Part shown: positions 23,598 to 35,417 of the stretch, in pieces
Layout of the letters: every line of letters begins with the position of its first letter
How positions within the stretch are numbered: position 1 is the stretch's first letter
Assembly (NCBI GenBank): GCA_030686995.1
Contig: CM060692.1
Location: 16,721,465-16,785,464 of the forward strand
Direction of reading: 5' to 3'
Source of the DNA: Artemisia argyi
Lineage: Eukaryota; Streptophyta; Magnoliopsida; Asterales; Asteraceae
Length of the DNA stretch: 64,000 nucleotides
Made by a program: the position numbers and the translations under genes
The notes under the pieces: model-generated
Told to the model about the DNA's origin: nothing
Seen by the model: only the letters and a program-made list of their open reading frames with translations
Databases searched by the model: none

Positions 23598-23602
23598 TTC
23601 CT

Positions 23603-24774
23603 CAACGAAGTTTAGACTTTTGTCCATACGAATCTCTGACACGGTATAACTGGGGTTTCATCGGAAAGAAACTTATTTAAGTTGCTAATATGAAAAACAT
23701 CATGTACGTTATTCAGCTCCTGGGGTAAATCCAGTCTGTAAGCTACTGGTCCAATCCTATCTAGGATGGTAAATGGACCAATATAGCGAGGATTGAGTTT
23801 TCCACATTTACCTAAACGTATCACACCTTTCCAACGAGAAACCTTCAGCATAACTCGGTCTCCTACTTGAAACTCAAGGGGTTTTCGTCTCTTATCAGCA
23901 TAACTTTTCTGTCAATCGTGAGCAGTTTGTAAACGATTACGGATTTGAACTATCTTCTCAGTAGTTTCCCTAATGAGTTCAGGACCTGTGAGCTGGCTGT
24001 CGCCAATTTCTGTCCAACAGATGGGTGAACGGCATTTTTGGCCATACAGCGCCTCAAATGGTGCGGCCTTGATGCTAGTATGATAGCTGTTGTTGTACGA
24101 GAATTCGGCTAGGGGTAAGTACTTCTCCCAGCCTCTTCCGAAATCTATCACGCAAGCACGAAGCATATCTTCCAACGTTTGAATGGTCCTCTCACTTTGA
24201 CCGTCTGTCTAGGGATGATAAGCAATACTCATGTCGAGATGTGTTCCCATGGCTGTCTGAAGTGATTGCCAAAAGCCTGACGTGAAACGACTGTCACGAT
24301 CTGAGATGATAGATATAGGTACGCCATAACGAGAAACAATTTCTTTCACGTAAAGTCGAGCGAGTTTATTGATACTGTCGTTTTCGATGATCGCAAGAAA
24401 ATGAGCGGATTTCGTTAGTCGATCGACAATTACCCAGATAGCGTCATAATCGCTAACTGTTCTCGTTAATTTGGTGATGAAGTCCATAGTGATTCACTCC
24501 CATTTCCAAACAGGTAACTCAGGCTGGATCAACAACCCTGACGGTTTCTGGTGTTCTGCCTTGACTCTGGAACAAGTTAAGCACTTACTGACATATAAGG
24601 CTATATCAGATTTCATGTTCGGCCACCAGTACAATTTCCTTAAGTCGTGATACATTTTATCAGCACCAGAATGAATAGAGTATTTTGATTTACGTGACTC
24701 ATGCATAATCAACTCACGAATTCCTCTGTAACGGGGTATCCAACTCTGCTCTCCAAACATAGAGTTCCATCAAT
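23603..24774 (-). pseudogene. pol: T integrase (Tekay), with start of chromodomain linker
   Basis: One frame from 24760 to 23612 with stops inside. The zinc domain (24700-24580) keeps a His pair and CLTCSRVK. The catalytic core keeps the first Asp in MDFITKL, the second Asp in ISDRDSRF and the Glu in GQSERT. Stops: after PVWKWE (24493-24491), a Q codon to TAG (24208-24206) and an R codon to TGA just upstream of 23912. The C-terminal GPF/Y part is clear (NPRYIGPF at about 23790). The true frame then shifts from that of the last open segment, and the sequence is cut at NFVEE by element B at the TTCCT site. Integrates T cDNA in an intact relative; inactive here. Confidence 0.85.
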
Positions 24775-25341
24775 TCACTTTACAAAACCATTCTTGTTTA
24801 CTACCATTCCATAAATATTCTCAGCTGGTCGATTTTCTTTCTTCAACGCTTCTGTCTGAGCGGTTAATATCTGAGACGGTAACGGTGAGTTAATAGTCAT
24901 ACCTAGGGATCTAACTCTCAATGGCGGAATTCTCTCTTTCAGGCTAAGAGCATCGGCCACTACATTGGCCTTCCCGGGATGATAACGAATTTCGCAGTCG
25001 TAGTCGCTAAGTAGCTCTAACCACCGTCGCTGCCTCATGTTCAGTTCTTTCTGGTCTAGAATGTGTTGCAAACTCTTGTGATCGGTATACATGACGCACT
25101 TAGTACCGTATAGATAATGTCTCTATATCCGAAGAGCAAACACTACAACACCCAACTCTAGGTCATGTGTGGTGTAGTTTTTCTCATGCTTCTTCAGCTG
25201 TAGGAAGGCGTAAGCTATTACCTTCTCCCATTGCATCAAAACTGTTCCCAAACCTTTGTGCGAAGCATCGCAATATACTAAAAAATCTACACTACCTTCA
25301 GGTAGGGCTAATATCGGTGCACTGCACAACTTCTCCTTCAA
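24775..25341 (-). pseudogene. pol: T RNase H
   Basis: The RNase H motifs are readable in order: [10 protein letters not shown] (first Asp), [12 protein letters not shown] (Glu) and MYTDHKSL (second Asp), then the [14 protein letters not shown] segment with the last Asp. One stop separates VFALRI from the YTDHKSL part. The frame is shared with the downstream part of RT but differs from integrase, so a frameshift lies between about 24775 and 24760. Degrades RNA in the RNA-DNA hybrid in intact relatives. Confidence 0.85.
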
Positions 25342-26526
25342 CAGCTGGAACGCTTCCTCCTCTTTTTCTCCCTATTCGTACTTGACGTTCTTCTGAGTCA
25401 ATTTAGTCAGCGACTTGGCCATTTTAGAGAATCCCTCAATGAATCTCCGGTAATAACCTGCTAGACCTAAGAATTGACGAACCTCTTATGGGGTTGTTGG
25501 AGCGGTCCATTCCTTGATGGCCTCAATCTTTGCAGGATCCACGTGAACTCCTTCGCTATTGATCACATGACCTAAGAATTGTACCTTTGGAATCCAAAAT
25601 TCACACTTAGAGAATTTGGCATACAATTTCTCCTGTCTCAGTAACTTCAAAATGAGCCTCAAATGCTCTTCATGTTCCTCCTTACTCTTAGAGTAGATTA
25701 GGATGTCGTCTATGAATACTATCACAAACTTATCCGAGTATGGTTTACACATACGGTTCATGAGATCCATAAACACTACTGGTGCGTTGGTTAAGTTAAA
25801 CCAAACGGCATCACTTGAACTCGTATTGTCCATAACGAGTTCTAAATGCAGTCTTAGGGATGTCTTCCTCTCGAACCCTAAGTTGGTGGTATCCCGATCT
25901 CAAATCTATCTTTGAGTAGAGGCTCGATCCTTGAAGTTGGTCGAATAAATCATCGATCCTAGGTAGAGGGTATCGATTCTTTACCGTTAACTTATTCAAT
26001 TCTCGATAGTCGATACACATGTGAAACGATCCATCCTACTTCTTTACAAATAACACTGGTGCTTCCCATGGTGACGAACTCGGCCGTATGAATCCCTTCT
26101 CCATCAACTGCTTTGACAATTCTTCCAACTCAGTAGGAGCGAGTCGAAAAGGTGCCCGGGCCATAGGTGCAGCGCTAGGTATCAATTCAATTTGAAACTC
26201 TACTTGTCTCGCAGGCGGGAGTCCAGACAAGTCGTATGGGAAAACCTCCTGATAATCTCGAACGATAGGCACATCCTCAATATGCTTCTCATTCTTCTCC
26301 TTCTCTACCTTCTTCTTACTAGAGACCAGAGCTACAAAAAGGTAACATCCTTTTTCGACTAGTTTTGGGATCTTAGTAAAAAAGATGACACTCAACCTGG
26401 AAGGATTTCCACGGTCGCCTCGATCTCCTTGTATACTTAACATCTTCTTGCCATAAGGCACTCGCACGATCTTCTCGTCACAGATAATATGTGCATGATA
26501 CTTGGTCAACTAATCTATGCCGATAA
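25342..26526 (-). pseudogene. pol: T reverse transcriptase
   Basis: Starts just after the insertion point of E. The IIGIDW-type entry to RT has its Trp codon turned into TAG (26513-26511). It continues with the usual chromovirus RT blocks: LPPARQVEFQIEL, EELSKQLMEKGFIRPSSSPW, then after a stop [42 protein letters not shown], and in another frame [14 protein letters not shown] and the catalytic [14 protein letters not shown] (FIDD box). Lesions: stops near 26034 and 25811, a frameshift between about 25833 and 25811, and a stop near 25483. The RT-RNase H tether (25480-25342) is recognisable but broken. Confidence 0.88.
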
Positions 26527-26913
26527 TGTTGACATAAATAATGTCTAAAAACATTGTTAGCATATTAACAATATCTCTATGTTTTGATAATTACAAAGCA
26601 TAAACTCATTAATCTAAAACTTATGACGTAAACAAGTTTTTAGTGCTTAATATTTGTCTTTGCATCCATAGCACTTAAGGTATGAATAAACAAAGTGTTT
26701 ATTGCATTTCATGATCAAAGGAAATTTTTCCAATCACTAGAATTTTTATAAAATGTATTAAACATTCTATATCTTTTACAAAATTACTTTTGGAATTAAA
26801 AGAATATGTTTAATTCATTATAAATATATGATTTCAAATTTCCAACCAAAAATGGCAAATTTTATCCAGAAAAATCTTCCCCACTAGAAGACAAGAAAAT
26901 CCAACGTTCTGAA

Positions 26914-26947
26914 GGGGCGGCCCCCTTAATCATTAAGGGGACCGACC
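26914..26947. promoter_or_regulatory. GC-rich palindrome upstream of E promoter
   Basis: GGGGCGGCCCCCTTAAT, C, ATTAAGGGGACCGACC: a 19-nt perfect core (CCCCTTAATCATTAAGGGG) with extended imperfect arms, about 28 nt upstream of the TATA box. Related sets occur at 28431-28505, 34801-34880 and 60865-60919. Confidence 0.65.
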
Positions 26948-26974
26948 ACGCTCCAGAACAGTAAATTTTCTCCC

Positions 26975-26983
26975 TATAAATAC
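26975..26983 (+). promoter_or_regulatory. TATA box of E 5' LTR
   Basis: CCCTATAAATACTGG, a canonical plant TATA context. Transcription would begin roughly 30 nt downstream, around 27005-27015. The 3' LTR copy is at 60947-60955. Confidence 0.6.
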
Positions 26984-27254
26984 TGGTTCATCCCACAGAA
27001 TTTTCTCACCTTTTGCACGAAAATTTTCAGTCCCAATCCCTTCAAAACATCTTTCTAAATCCTTTGATCATAAGATTATAAGTCTTTGTTTCAAGTGATC
27101 CAATCCTTCACCACTCAAAGTGCAAGAGAAGAATCCTCCCTATCATAAAGCCAAAGATGTATTAGGATCTAGTTAGTGTTTATGTGATGTTGTGAGTTAT
27201 GTATATGTAATAAGTAGATCAAGATGATCTTACTTAGTAGTGAGTTTATGAGTG

Positions 27255-27445
27255 AGTAAGAAGTAGTGGGAAGAAGTAGTAGTGTGGAGAAGTCATGAAG
27301 TTGTGAAGAAGTAGATGTGTGAATATGTAGTGGAGTATAGAAGAAGTTGTGAAGTAGTGAAGAAGTCGTGAAGTCGTGAAGCCATGAAGAAGTCATGAAG
27401 TCGTGAAGCCATGAAGAAGTCGTGAAGTCATGTAGAAGTTGTGTA
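27255..27445 (+). repeat. GAAGTCGTGAAG-type degenerate array in E LTR
   Basis: A purine-rich run of GAAGT(C/T)(G/A)TGAAG units of about 10-13 nt; the copy at 61255-61430 differs by indels, as expected of a slipping repeat. Its place downstream of the TATA box puts it in the transcribed leader. Confidence 0.6.
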
Positions 27446-28149
27446 GTGATCGAAGTAGCGTTGTAAGATAGGTTCTAGCTACTATTAGAACTCGACATTT
27501 AGCTTAGTGTCGTTAAATGGTGTAAGCAAAAGTTATGTACGGTTTTCTTCGCCAAAAGGGAGCTTGTTGAGTAGTGAAGAAAACTCTCGAGTAGGTGACT
27601 CGGGGAGTGGAGTAGGGCAAGGAAGGTGTCCTTGTAGCCGAACCACTATAAATCATCGTGTTCGGTTTGCATTTCCTTTCTTTTATCTCTTTTCATTTAT
27701 TCTTGCATTTATCGCTTTACATCTATGCTTGCCTATATGTCTTAGTTGTTGCTTATATAGTTGTGATGATTGATTATGTTGTACATAGAAGTTAATATTG
27801 TGATGGTGTGTATAATTATATGATATGTTCAAATAGATTATTATTCACACTTCTCATATTAAGTTTAACTTGATAGATAATTTGATACAAAATATTTTAA
27901 GATTTTAAAAGGAAAACGTATTCACACAAAGACCGACCAAAGCTCCATTCATAAAACTAAGTTCTTCCAAAAGCTTACATATATAATTGATCATATTGAT
28001 TATATGGTGTTTTCATACTAAACTCTAATTAAAGGTTTTCCAAACAAACAATTGAATAAATTCGAATCAACATTTTGAAACAAAGTTTTTATAAAACGAA
28101 AAAAAAAGAGGGAAAAACTATTCAACCCCCCCTTCTAGTTTTCCACAAT

Positions 28150-28161
28150 TGGTACCAGAGC
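28150..28161 (+). other. Primer-binding site of E (initiator tRNA-Met)
   Basis: TGGTACCAGAGC, two bases after the LTR; the usual plant form is TGGTATCAGAGC. Confidence 0.8.
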
Positions 28162-30895
28162 CACATCGCTCAAATTTTCAAAACAAATGGTTTTAAAAAT
28201 TGAGTACGATCCATGTATCAAATTACCCATTAAGGAGGATTAAATATGAAAAGTGTTTTGTTGATTAACTTGTATTAGTTTTGATATTATATACTCTAAT
28301 TATACTAGCTCGAGTTAAGATTATGTTTAAAACAAGTGTTATATGTTCGTTTTTAAAATCAGAAAGTTACACATCTTTCCACAAAGTCAGAAAATAATTT
28401 TTAACAAAAAATTCATTTTTTAGTATCAGATGGGCAGCCCCTTTAATTGTCTGGGCGGCCCCCTTAAATACTGGGCGGCCCCCTTAAATTTAAGGGGTCC
28501 GCCTGTCTGTTATACAGTTTTTCGAAAACTTTGAAAAATTATATAAAATTAACCGTAACTCCGTAGAAGTCGTGCCACCCGGCGTTTTAAAGGTAATTGA
28601 GTTTACTTTCATTTAAAAATACTTACAAGTAACCATTACAAACTTAAATAATCAAGAAAGTCAAAATACTATATGGTGGTCAAAAATTTGTGTTTCGTTT
28701 TAACGTAAAACTTATGTTTTACATTTTCCTTCAAGTCGGGCATTCCTAGTTGATATACTTTTGAAAAATTTAGTATTTATGTTTTCAAAATATTGATCTT
28801 AATTAAATTATAGAATGGGGAGGAAACTATTTTACTTTCAAATAAAATCGAGCTAAGTAAACATTGGTGTATATAATACACAAAACGACGACAAGTGCTT
28901 TATATGTTATGTGAACTTATTTGTGATTTTATTTTTTGAATATATTAGATAATTGTTGCTACTTGAAATTTAGCTATTTTTATATCTAAGCATATGTGCC
29001 CTATTAGTTATAGCTAGCTTTCCGGTTTATACTTAACTAGATCTTATGCTAGATTTCTTGCGTTAGGATTGTTATAATATGCTTGCGTTGCATATAGGTA
29101 TAGATGGCTTAATGTTACTCAAACATCTTGTAAATGAGTTAAATCTAGTCACCTAAATATTTCAAACAATTTAATCTATTCTTCACAACACACTTAAAAT
29201 ATTTTCAACAAATTACCTTGTTTTACCTTAGGTTGTTTGAATAAGAGAACTTAAATTATTCTAAAACATTAGTAGTTATATAAAAGAAAAAGTATTTTCA
29301 AAATCTAAGTGTGTTCATAATAAGTAATAATGAAGAGTCTTTCACATAAACAAAACATATAACAAACATAAAGTAATAAGTTAAATTTCAATCATTCACT
29401 AACCTCACTCTTAAATAATCTTAGGATTAATGGAACAAACTATCAAAATGTCTATTTATTTTAAATGAGTGTTTGTGAGGGTCAAGAAAGATCTTGATAT
29501 TATATCAATTCATGATTCAAATTATGGTTGATATGTTCATCAAATCTAATTGACGTGTTTTTGAGTATGGACAAGAAATTGGATTGCTATTTGTTTAGCT
29601 TCAAGATTATATCAAATTACAACAAAAGATATAGTCTTGAATCTACATACTCAATCACACTAGATTGATATGAAAATAGTTACTTCCTTTGTAGATGAAA
29701 AGAGTATGCATTGGATCATAACTCACACTTGTGTTGATAATGTCATATTGAATCTACTTGTCCAATAATTGTGTTCCAAATATTAGAATAACATTTTAAA
29801 CACATTCATAAAATATACAATGAGGTAGGATTGACGACTTGGATGTTTCGTCCGAAATATTCAAGCAATTTACATTGCAATACAATGGATAAATGTGTCA
29901 TATCCGAAAAACCAAACATGAGCAAACTAACAACATATGTAAACTTTGCTCACACTACTTAAAATTATGACTTCAAGATAAAATACATATTTAAGAATAA
30001 TACACACTATATATTCTATGTATTTCATTTTCTTTGTAACATGAATGGTTATGTTACAAGATAATGCACTACATTTTTTTTTAAATAATATAAGTTATTA
30101 GAATTGAAAAATAACTTGTCACAATCCATAAACAAGTAAAATTTATTTTTTCAAATACTTGTTAAAGTATAATATATAACATTGGCAAAAATCATAGAAA
30201 ATAATATTTGTTTAAAAATATATTTATGTCTAGTTTTGATATCATTTGAGAATCACAAACTCATTTAAGATAAATAATCTTAATTGGATTCATTTCACAA
30301 GAGATGCTAAGGTGCACTCTTAAGTCTAGCACAGTTATTAAATCAAGTAATATGTCATCAAAACCAAACAACCGGTAAATCATGAAGAAAGGATTATTTT
30401 TTTTTTGTTTACTCTTATCTAAACATTCAACGCGTCTCTATTAGGATCGTGAATAAAATATATCATCTAGATTTACCTTTATAAAAACATGATGTTTGAG
30501 TCACATTAAGCCAAGTATTAGTGAATCAAGCAAACTTCATATTTGGTAATCTTCGATAGGTAAATTTAGGAACTCGATTTCTTCTAAAAAGAGAATGACT
30601 ACTGGAGAATCTATTGACTAGAAATTCAATTTAACCTAATGGTTGAATTGCTTCTATGTGAGAAGTTGGGTGTGTGTAACCCGTAAAAATGGTCGTGTTT
30701 AGCCTGAATTGAGCACCGCTAGTAATAGTCTCATACTCATTCTCCAACTTGATTAAATTGCTCTTACTATATATACCTAACGCTAGTTTACTTTTATGAA
30801 CTTTGTTTCTCATTAGATTATTTCATTCCTAGATTTATGGCATTAAGTTAGATAAGCGTGCGAAAACAAAGGAACTATAGATGTTAGGTTATACC
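28162..30895 (+). other. E interior, 5' part, no coding sequence seen
   Basis: AT-rich and full of stops on both strands. Features: a cluster of GGGCGGCCCCCTTAA motifs with one inverted copy (28431-28505), and a ~58-bp stretch (28566-28623) similar to the arm of the 728-1321 element. I see no zinc knuckle, protease, integrase or RT motif. Confidence 0.7.
28431..28505. repeat. GC-rich palindromic motif cluster in E interior
   Basis: Three direct copies (GGGCAGCCCCTTTAA, then GGGCGGCCCCCTTAAA twice) and one inverted copy (TTTAAGGGGTCCGCC) within 75 bp of otherwise AT-rich DNA. Confidence 0.75.
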
Positions 30896-31937
30896 TGTCA
30901 CAACTCGTAAATTCTGGTCTTTTCCCGAACTTTCACATTTACTATTCATCGGTTACTATTCATCGATCACTATTCATCATTTTACTATTCATCTTTTTCG
31001 GAGTCACTTTGATATTCTGAGAAGCGTTTTAAAATTTTACTATTCATAAAACACTATTCACCTCCGGAGAAAATTTGTCATTTATGCGTGAGTTGCGTCA
31101 TTTCTGTACACGTACGATTATCAACCTAATAAACGTTATCTTATGAGCTATTATTTTAAATAATTGATCCGTCAATCCCAACTATGGTCCTAACACATTT
31201 TTATACTCATAATAATAATATAAAAATTTTATTATTAATTTACCCGGTGTTTTCAAATCAACTGTTACGTTTTCCGGTCAAAACTTATAACTCCGTCAGT
31301 TTGCGATATTTCAACCCGATCATTATTTTAACATCCGATTCTCATCAGGAATATTATTTTATAACTTTTACAACTTCATCGTATTTTATTTCACCTCAGT
31401 AACATTTATTTTTAGTTAACTCGGTACCCGATAACACCTAATACACAAAACCAACTAATACATGCACATGTGTTACTAGACAACTACATTAATGAGCCAC
31501 TAACATTTTTCCATGTCTTGCTCCTTTGGTGCCGCCCCTATGTCCCCCCCCCCCCCCTTGGACCAAGACTTTTGACTTTGATCAAATTATATATATATAT
31601 ACCTAAGATATTTTTCTACTTCATTTTTCTTTCATTCTTACCAACACCTAGCACCAAAAACACCCTCTTCTCCCCATCCTTGTGTTTATGGATCGGCCAA
31701 GGAAGAACAAACAAGAAGAAACCATAACTTTTGAAGATCAAGTGTTTAATCAAGTCCTAATCATGATCTAGTTGGGGTTTTGTGGTAAAACCCTAGGTTA
31801 TTAATCAATTTCTCATCAAAAACTCTCCAATCCTTGAAGTAAGTTTAACAAACTCATCTCTATAGTTTTACCAAGTTCTTACAATGTTCATATCATTTTT
31901 ATACAAGGATTTCATGCATATGTTAGTTATACCACTC

Positions 31938-32027
<90 letters not shown>

Positions 32028-33004
32028 CTTTTGATCCCTAGAAATGGATTATAGTTAGATCCTTGTTAGATCCACTAGATTGATGATGTTTAGGAACCCA
32101 TGACACCCTAAGAAGGTGTATGGTAAGATTAGACTAGATTTGTGGTGATTGAAAGTGGTTTGGTTGGATTAGAAACTAGTTTGGAACATTAAAAATGGAT
32201 TTTAAACATATATAAAAACCTACTGTCCTTAAAATGAAAACGTGGCCAACTCAGTGGGTTTGGGGTAACTTTTGACCAAATATTTAGAAAATACATTCCG
32301 AGACGGAACTATGGCCGAAAACGGGGATGAAAACGAGTTAATAACGAAGGAGATACGCTAAAAACGAGTTTAACGACGAAAACTATTTTTCTGAAAATCC
32401 TTTGCTGATGAACAGTTGTCACGACTGTTTCGAGGCGTAAAACTAAATCTAGCCATCCCGACTTATCAAAAATATGTTAGTATTTTGTCCCACGATTCCG
32501 GGAATATAAAGAACGAGTAAAATGAGCTTAAAACGACCAAGTTATACACGTTTTAAAATCGTCACAACTATATATAGATATTTAGTCACTACTAGAAAAT
32601 AATATAACTACGTACTAAATAATATATTTTCTAGATTTATTATTCAAGGAGTTTATTTTTTAACTAACGAAATACGTACGACCCAAGGTTTATTTATGCG
32701 ACTACTAGACGATATCTTAAGGTTTTCAAAACGAGGAATATAACACTAACGTTTTTATATACGATATATCACGACAAGTTTTTATTATTCTAGTTGGACT
32801 TATTTTTCCTAAGTATGGAAAAATACTTTACTTTGACGATAACAATTATTTCCAAGTTACGAGTGGTATAGGTATCATGTGCATGCATATTCTCTTCATC
32901 ACTTCATGATCTAAGTAGATCACTATCATTCATATTAGGTTGCGGTTAGAGATCGAACCTCATTTCTGTGTATCCACTTTTGTCATCGTAGCTATTCGCA
33001 CCAG

Positions 33005-33664
33005 GTGAGTCATAGCCCCACTTTTACTCTTTACACTTGTTTTAACTCTTTGGGGGAGATACATGCTCATTACTTGCTTACTAGTATAAATACTCAAAAC
33101 ATACTTTCTTGATACTCAAAACATTTATACTTGATTGTTTTATACTCGATTGTTTTATACTTGATTTCATACATACGTGATTGTGCTATACTAAACTGTG
33201 TTATACTAAACTGTGATTGTGTATTCTTGAGCAACTGAGACTTCCAATGGCCCCAGATTAAGTTGCAGGGCACAACCATGGAAACATACATACTTCCAAT
33301 GGCCCCAGATTAAGTTGCTGGGCACAACCATGGAAACATACATACTTCCAATGGCCCCAGATTAAGTTGCTGGGCACAACCATGGAGACATACATACAAA
33401 CGTGAGGTCTTCGGAGATGAAGTATAGACTCACGACTAATTGCTTAACTATTGTGATAAACTTATATATGTTTTACTCATACTATATATTGTAGCAGTGG
33501 GTTGTGAACACACAGGTTACAAGGCTCTTATGGCGGGACTTGTAACTGAGTGGATTTACGATGCCTTTGCTGGGAAACCTTCATACATATGCATAAACTT
33601 TATTTGTTAAACAAACTCTATGAACTCACCAACCTCGTGTTGACACTTTAGCATGTATTTTCAG
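33005..33664 (+). other. Predicted LTR intron in solo LTR
   Basis: Donor CAG|GTGAGT at 33005 and acceptor GCATGTATTTTCAG| ending at 33664; both sites are conserved in D. The enclosed 660 bp includes the 52-bp tandem repeats. Splicing is a prediction. Confidence 0.45.
33240..33395 (+). repeat. 52-bp tandem repeat, three units
   Basis: Units start at 33240, 33292 and 33344, each ACTTCCAATGGCCCCAGATT and onward to AAACATACAT; one to two differences between units. Lies inside the predicted LTR intron. Confidence 0.9.
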
Positions 33665-33940
33665 GTTTTAACCTATGGCACGCTACAGGAGGTTTTGGCA
33701 GGGCAGGGCATGGTCATGGAAGACTCTGATTATTTATATGGGGACCGTTTTAAACTACTTTTAAGGGCCTACTTCCGCACTACTTTTAACAATGTAAATT
33801 TAACATTTTTGATTAACTATTTTTATTCTAAATGATTCAAGTGAAAACCATTTTTGAACTTGTGTTGTAATACCAATTGAGTTACACCCCAGCTACTTGT
33901 ATGCTTCCGCTGGACCCGATTTTGGGGGTGTGACAATACC

Positions 33941-35412
33941 CCATTCAACACTCTCGCATCTAACATATAAATTATCGTCTTCATTTCCTTTAGGATCATA
34001 GGATATGAAGAAACGATAGCATGAGATAATAATAGGCTTAACCAATCCTCTTGGGCATGAGATCTTTAATAAACATTTTTTTTAAATATTTGATTTATGA
34101 TATTTGTTGTCAAAACCTCACATTTTAGAAAATAGTTTTTCAAATAACTATCCCACTTTTAAATAACATGTTTTCACTATCAATATCCACAATTTAGTTT
34201 TGATCAAAACTAAAGATTGGGAAAATATTCTTTACCGTTCATTCACACATTTTGAAGTAAAAACCCAATCTATTTTATTCAAATAACTCTCACATCTAAG
34301 TGAAAACTTACTTTCAAACATTGTTGAATAATGCTAAAAACGTCTCTTTTAAAATCATGCATGGTGATCTCATATTTGTCATCTATATTTATATAAATGA
34401 CACTTATAAGTGAACTAAATCAAATCAAGAGGACCATGGTTTGTTCATTAAGACTTTGTTTGTAACAAGTCTAGAAATCCATGCTATCATAACTACCCAC
34501 TTATTGCACATTGATACACATTAGGATTAATCCTCCTAGTTATGTAGTTATGAAATACTTGATGTTGCTTATTGTTTCCTAGCACTTATATTTTACTTGC
34601 TTGATGAGTATGTTTGCATGCTAGATGAAATTGCTTGTTTACTTAATCTCTTTGATTAACATGCTTTGGCTACGTAATTGCCTGCATAATTAGTATATGC
34701 TTAATTGCCTCAAAGAGTTGGACTTGTTTGAAACCAAAAACACAACCTTTCTGCAATTCACTACCAAAAACCCTTTTCTGGCAATCTGGGAATCACCAGA
34801 TGGGCGGCCCCCTTAAATCATAAGGCGGCCCCCTTAATTATTAAGGGGACCGGCCTCCAATTAAAGGGACCAGCCATCTGATGGTCGAAGGTGTCGTTTC
34901 CTTTTTCTACTTTTTAGCCCATTTCATCCTACACTTCCCAAAATTCATAAACCTATTTTATCCTAAACCTTCTATCAAAATTTATACATCCTTAATCCCA
35001 CCAATCCTACATTATAAACACTCTCATTCCTCTCAATCTATACTCATCTCTTCATGACCTCTCCCATTAAACCAAAACCACCAAATAACCCGTTTGGAGA
35101 AGAAAGCCTAACTTCCATTAAAAGCCCGTCAAACCAAATGATGTTGTCAAACATCCAACACCAAATTCCTCCTATGTCTTCAACATTACATACCTAACTT
35201 CTCACTCTCCTTCTCACCAACATTACATATCAAAAACCTTTACTCACCCATATCCTTCAACATTACACTCAAACCTCATAATCTTTTCACAACTCAAGCG
35301 ATGTTGGTCATAATCAACCAACACCTAAACCTCACTCTCACACAAATGATCCATTTAACAAAAAATCATCCATTCGTGCTTCCACTAATGCTCCTTCTTA
35401 TGATGAGCATGC
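33941..35412 (+). other. E interior between solo LTR and element C
   Basis: Mostly non-coding and AT-rich. It contains a second interior palindrome cluster (34801-34880). From 35282 a stop-free frame rich in Pro, Ser, Asn and His runs to the insertion point of C and continues in the same frame at 59380. Confidence 0.65.
34801..34880. repeat. GC-rich palindromic motif cluster in E interior, second site
   Basis: GGGCGGCCCCCTTAAAT, GGCGGCCCCCTTAATTATTAA (first 20 nt shown elsewhere as a core) and the inverted arm AAGGGGACCGGCC, framed by ATGGGC and GCCATCTGATGG inverted flanks. Same composition as at 26914 and 28431. Confidence 0.7.
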
Positions 35413-35417
35413 ACAAT
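35282..35417 (+). pseudogene. E Pro/Ser-rich open frame, 5' piece (cut by C)
   Basis: About 45 stop-free codons up to the ACAAT target site of C; the frame matches that of 59380-59780 when C and one ACAAT copy are ignored, giving roughly 175-180 codons in total. Rich in Asn, Pro, Ser and His, no known domain. Sireviruses often carry an extra ORF after pol; whether this is its remnant is unproven. Confidence 0.4.

Larger units (their letters stand above)
26527..28147 (+). repeat. E 5' LTR (1,621 bp)
   Basis: TG...CA direct repeat of 60471-62124, followed by the PBS. It holds a GC-rich palindrome (26914-26947), a TATA box (26975-26983) and a GAAGTCGTGAAG-type array (27255-27445) in the presumed R/U5. 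Against the 3' LTR I count about 25 substitutions by eye plus a few indels. An 88-codon open frame (27507-27773) is present in both LTRs but has no domain. Confidence 0.9.
30896..33935 (+). mobile_element. Solo LTR of a Tekay-type element (3,040 bp) inside E
   Basis: Begins TGTCACAACTCG and ends GGGGGTGTGACA, with the perfect TSD ATACC (30891-30895 and 33936-33940); no second LTR or interior, so a solo LTR left by LTR-LTR recombination. It shares blocks with the D LTR (TACTATTCA repeats near the start, the GGTGAGT..AGCCCCAC block, the GCATGTATTTTCAGG block, the GGGGGTGT(G/T)ACA end). It contains a TA microsatellite (31940-32026) and three 52-bp tandem units (33240-33395). Confidence 0.9.

Noticed and set aside
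27507..27773. 88-codon gene in the E LTR
   Set aside because: Present in both LTRs with amino-acid changes, no domain; probably part of the untranslated leader. Kept only as a note.
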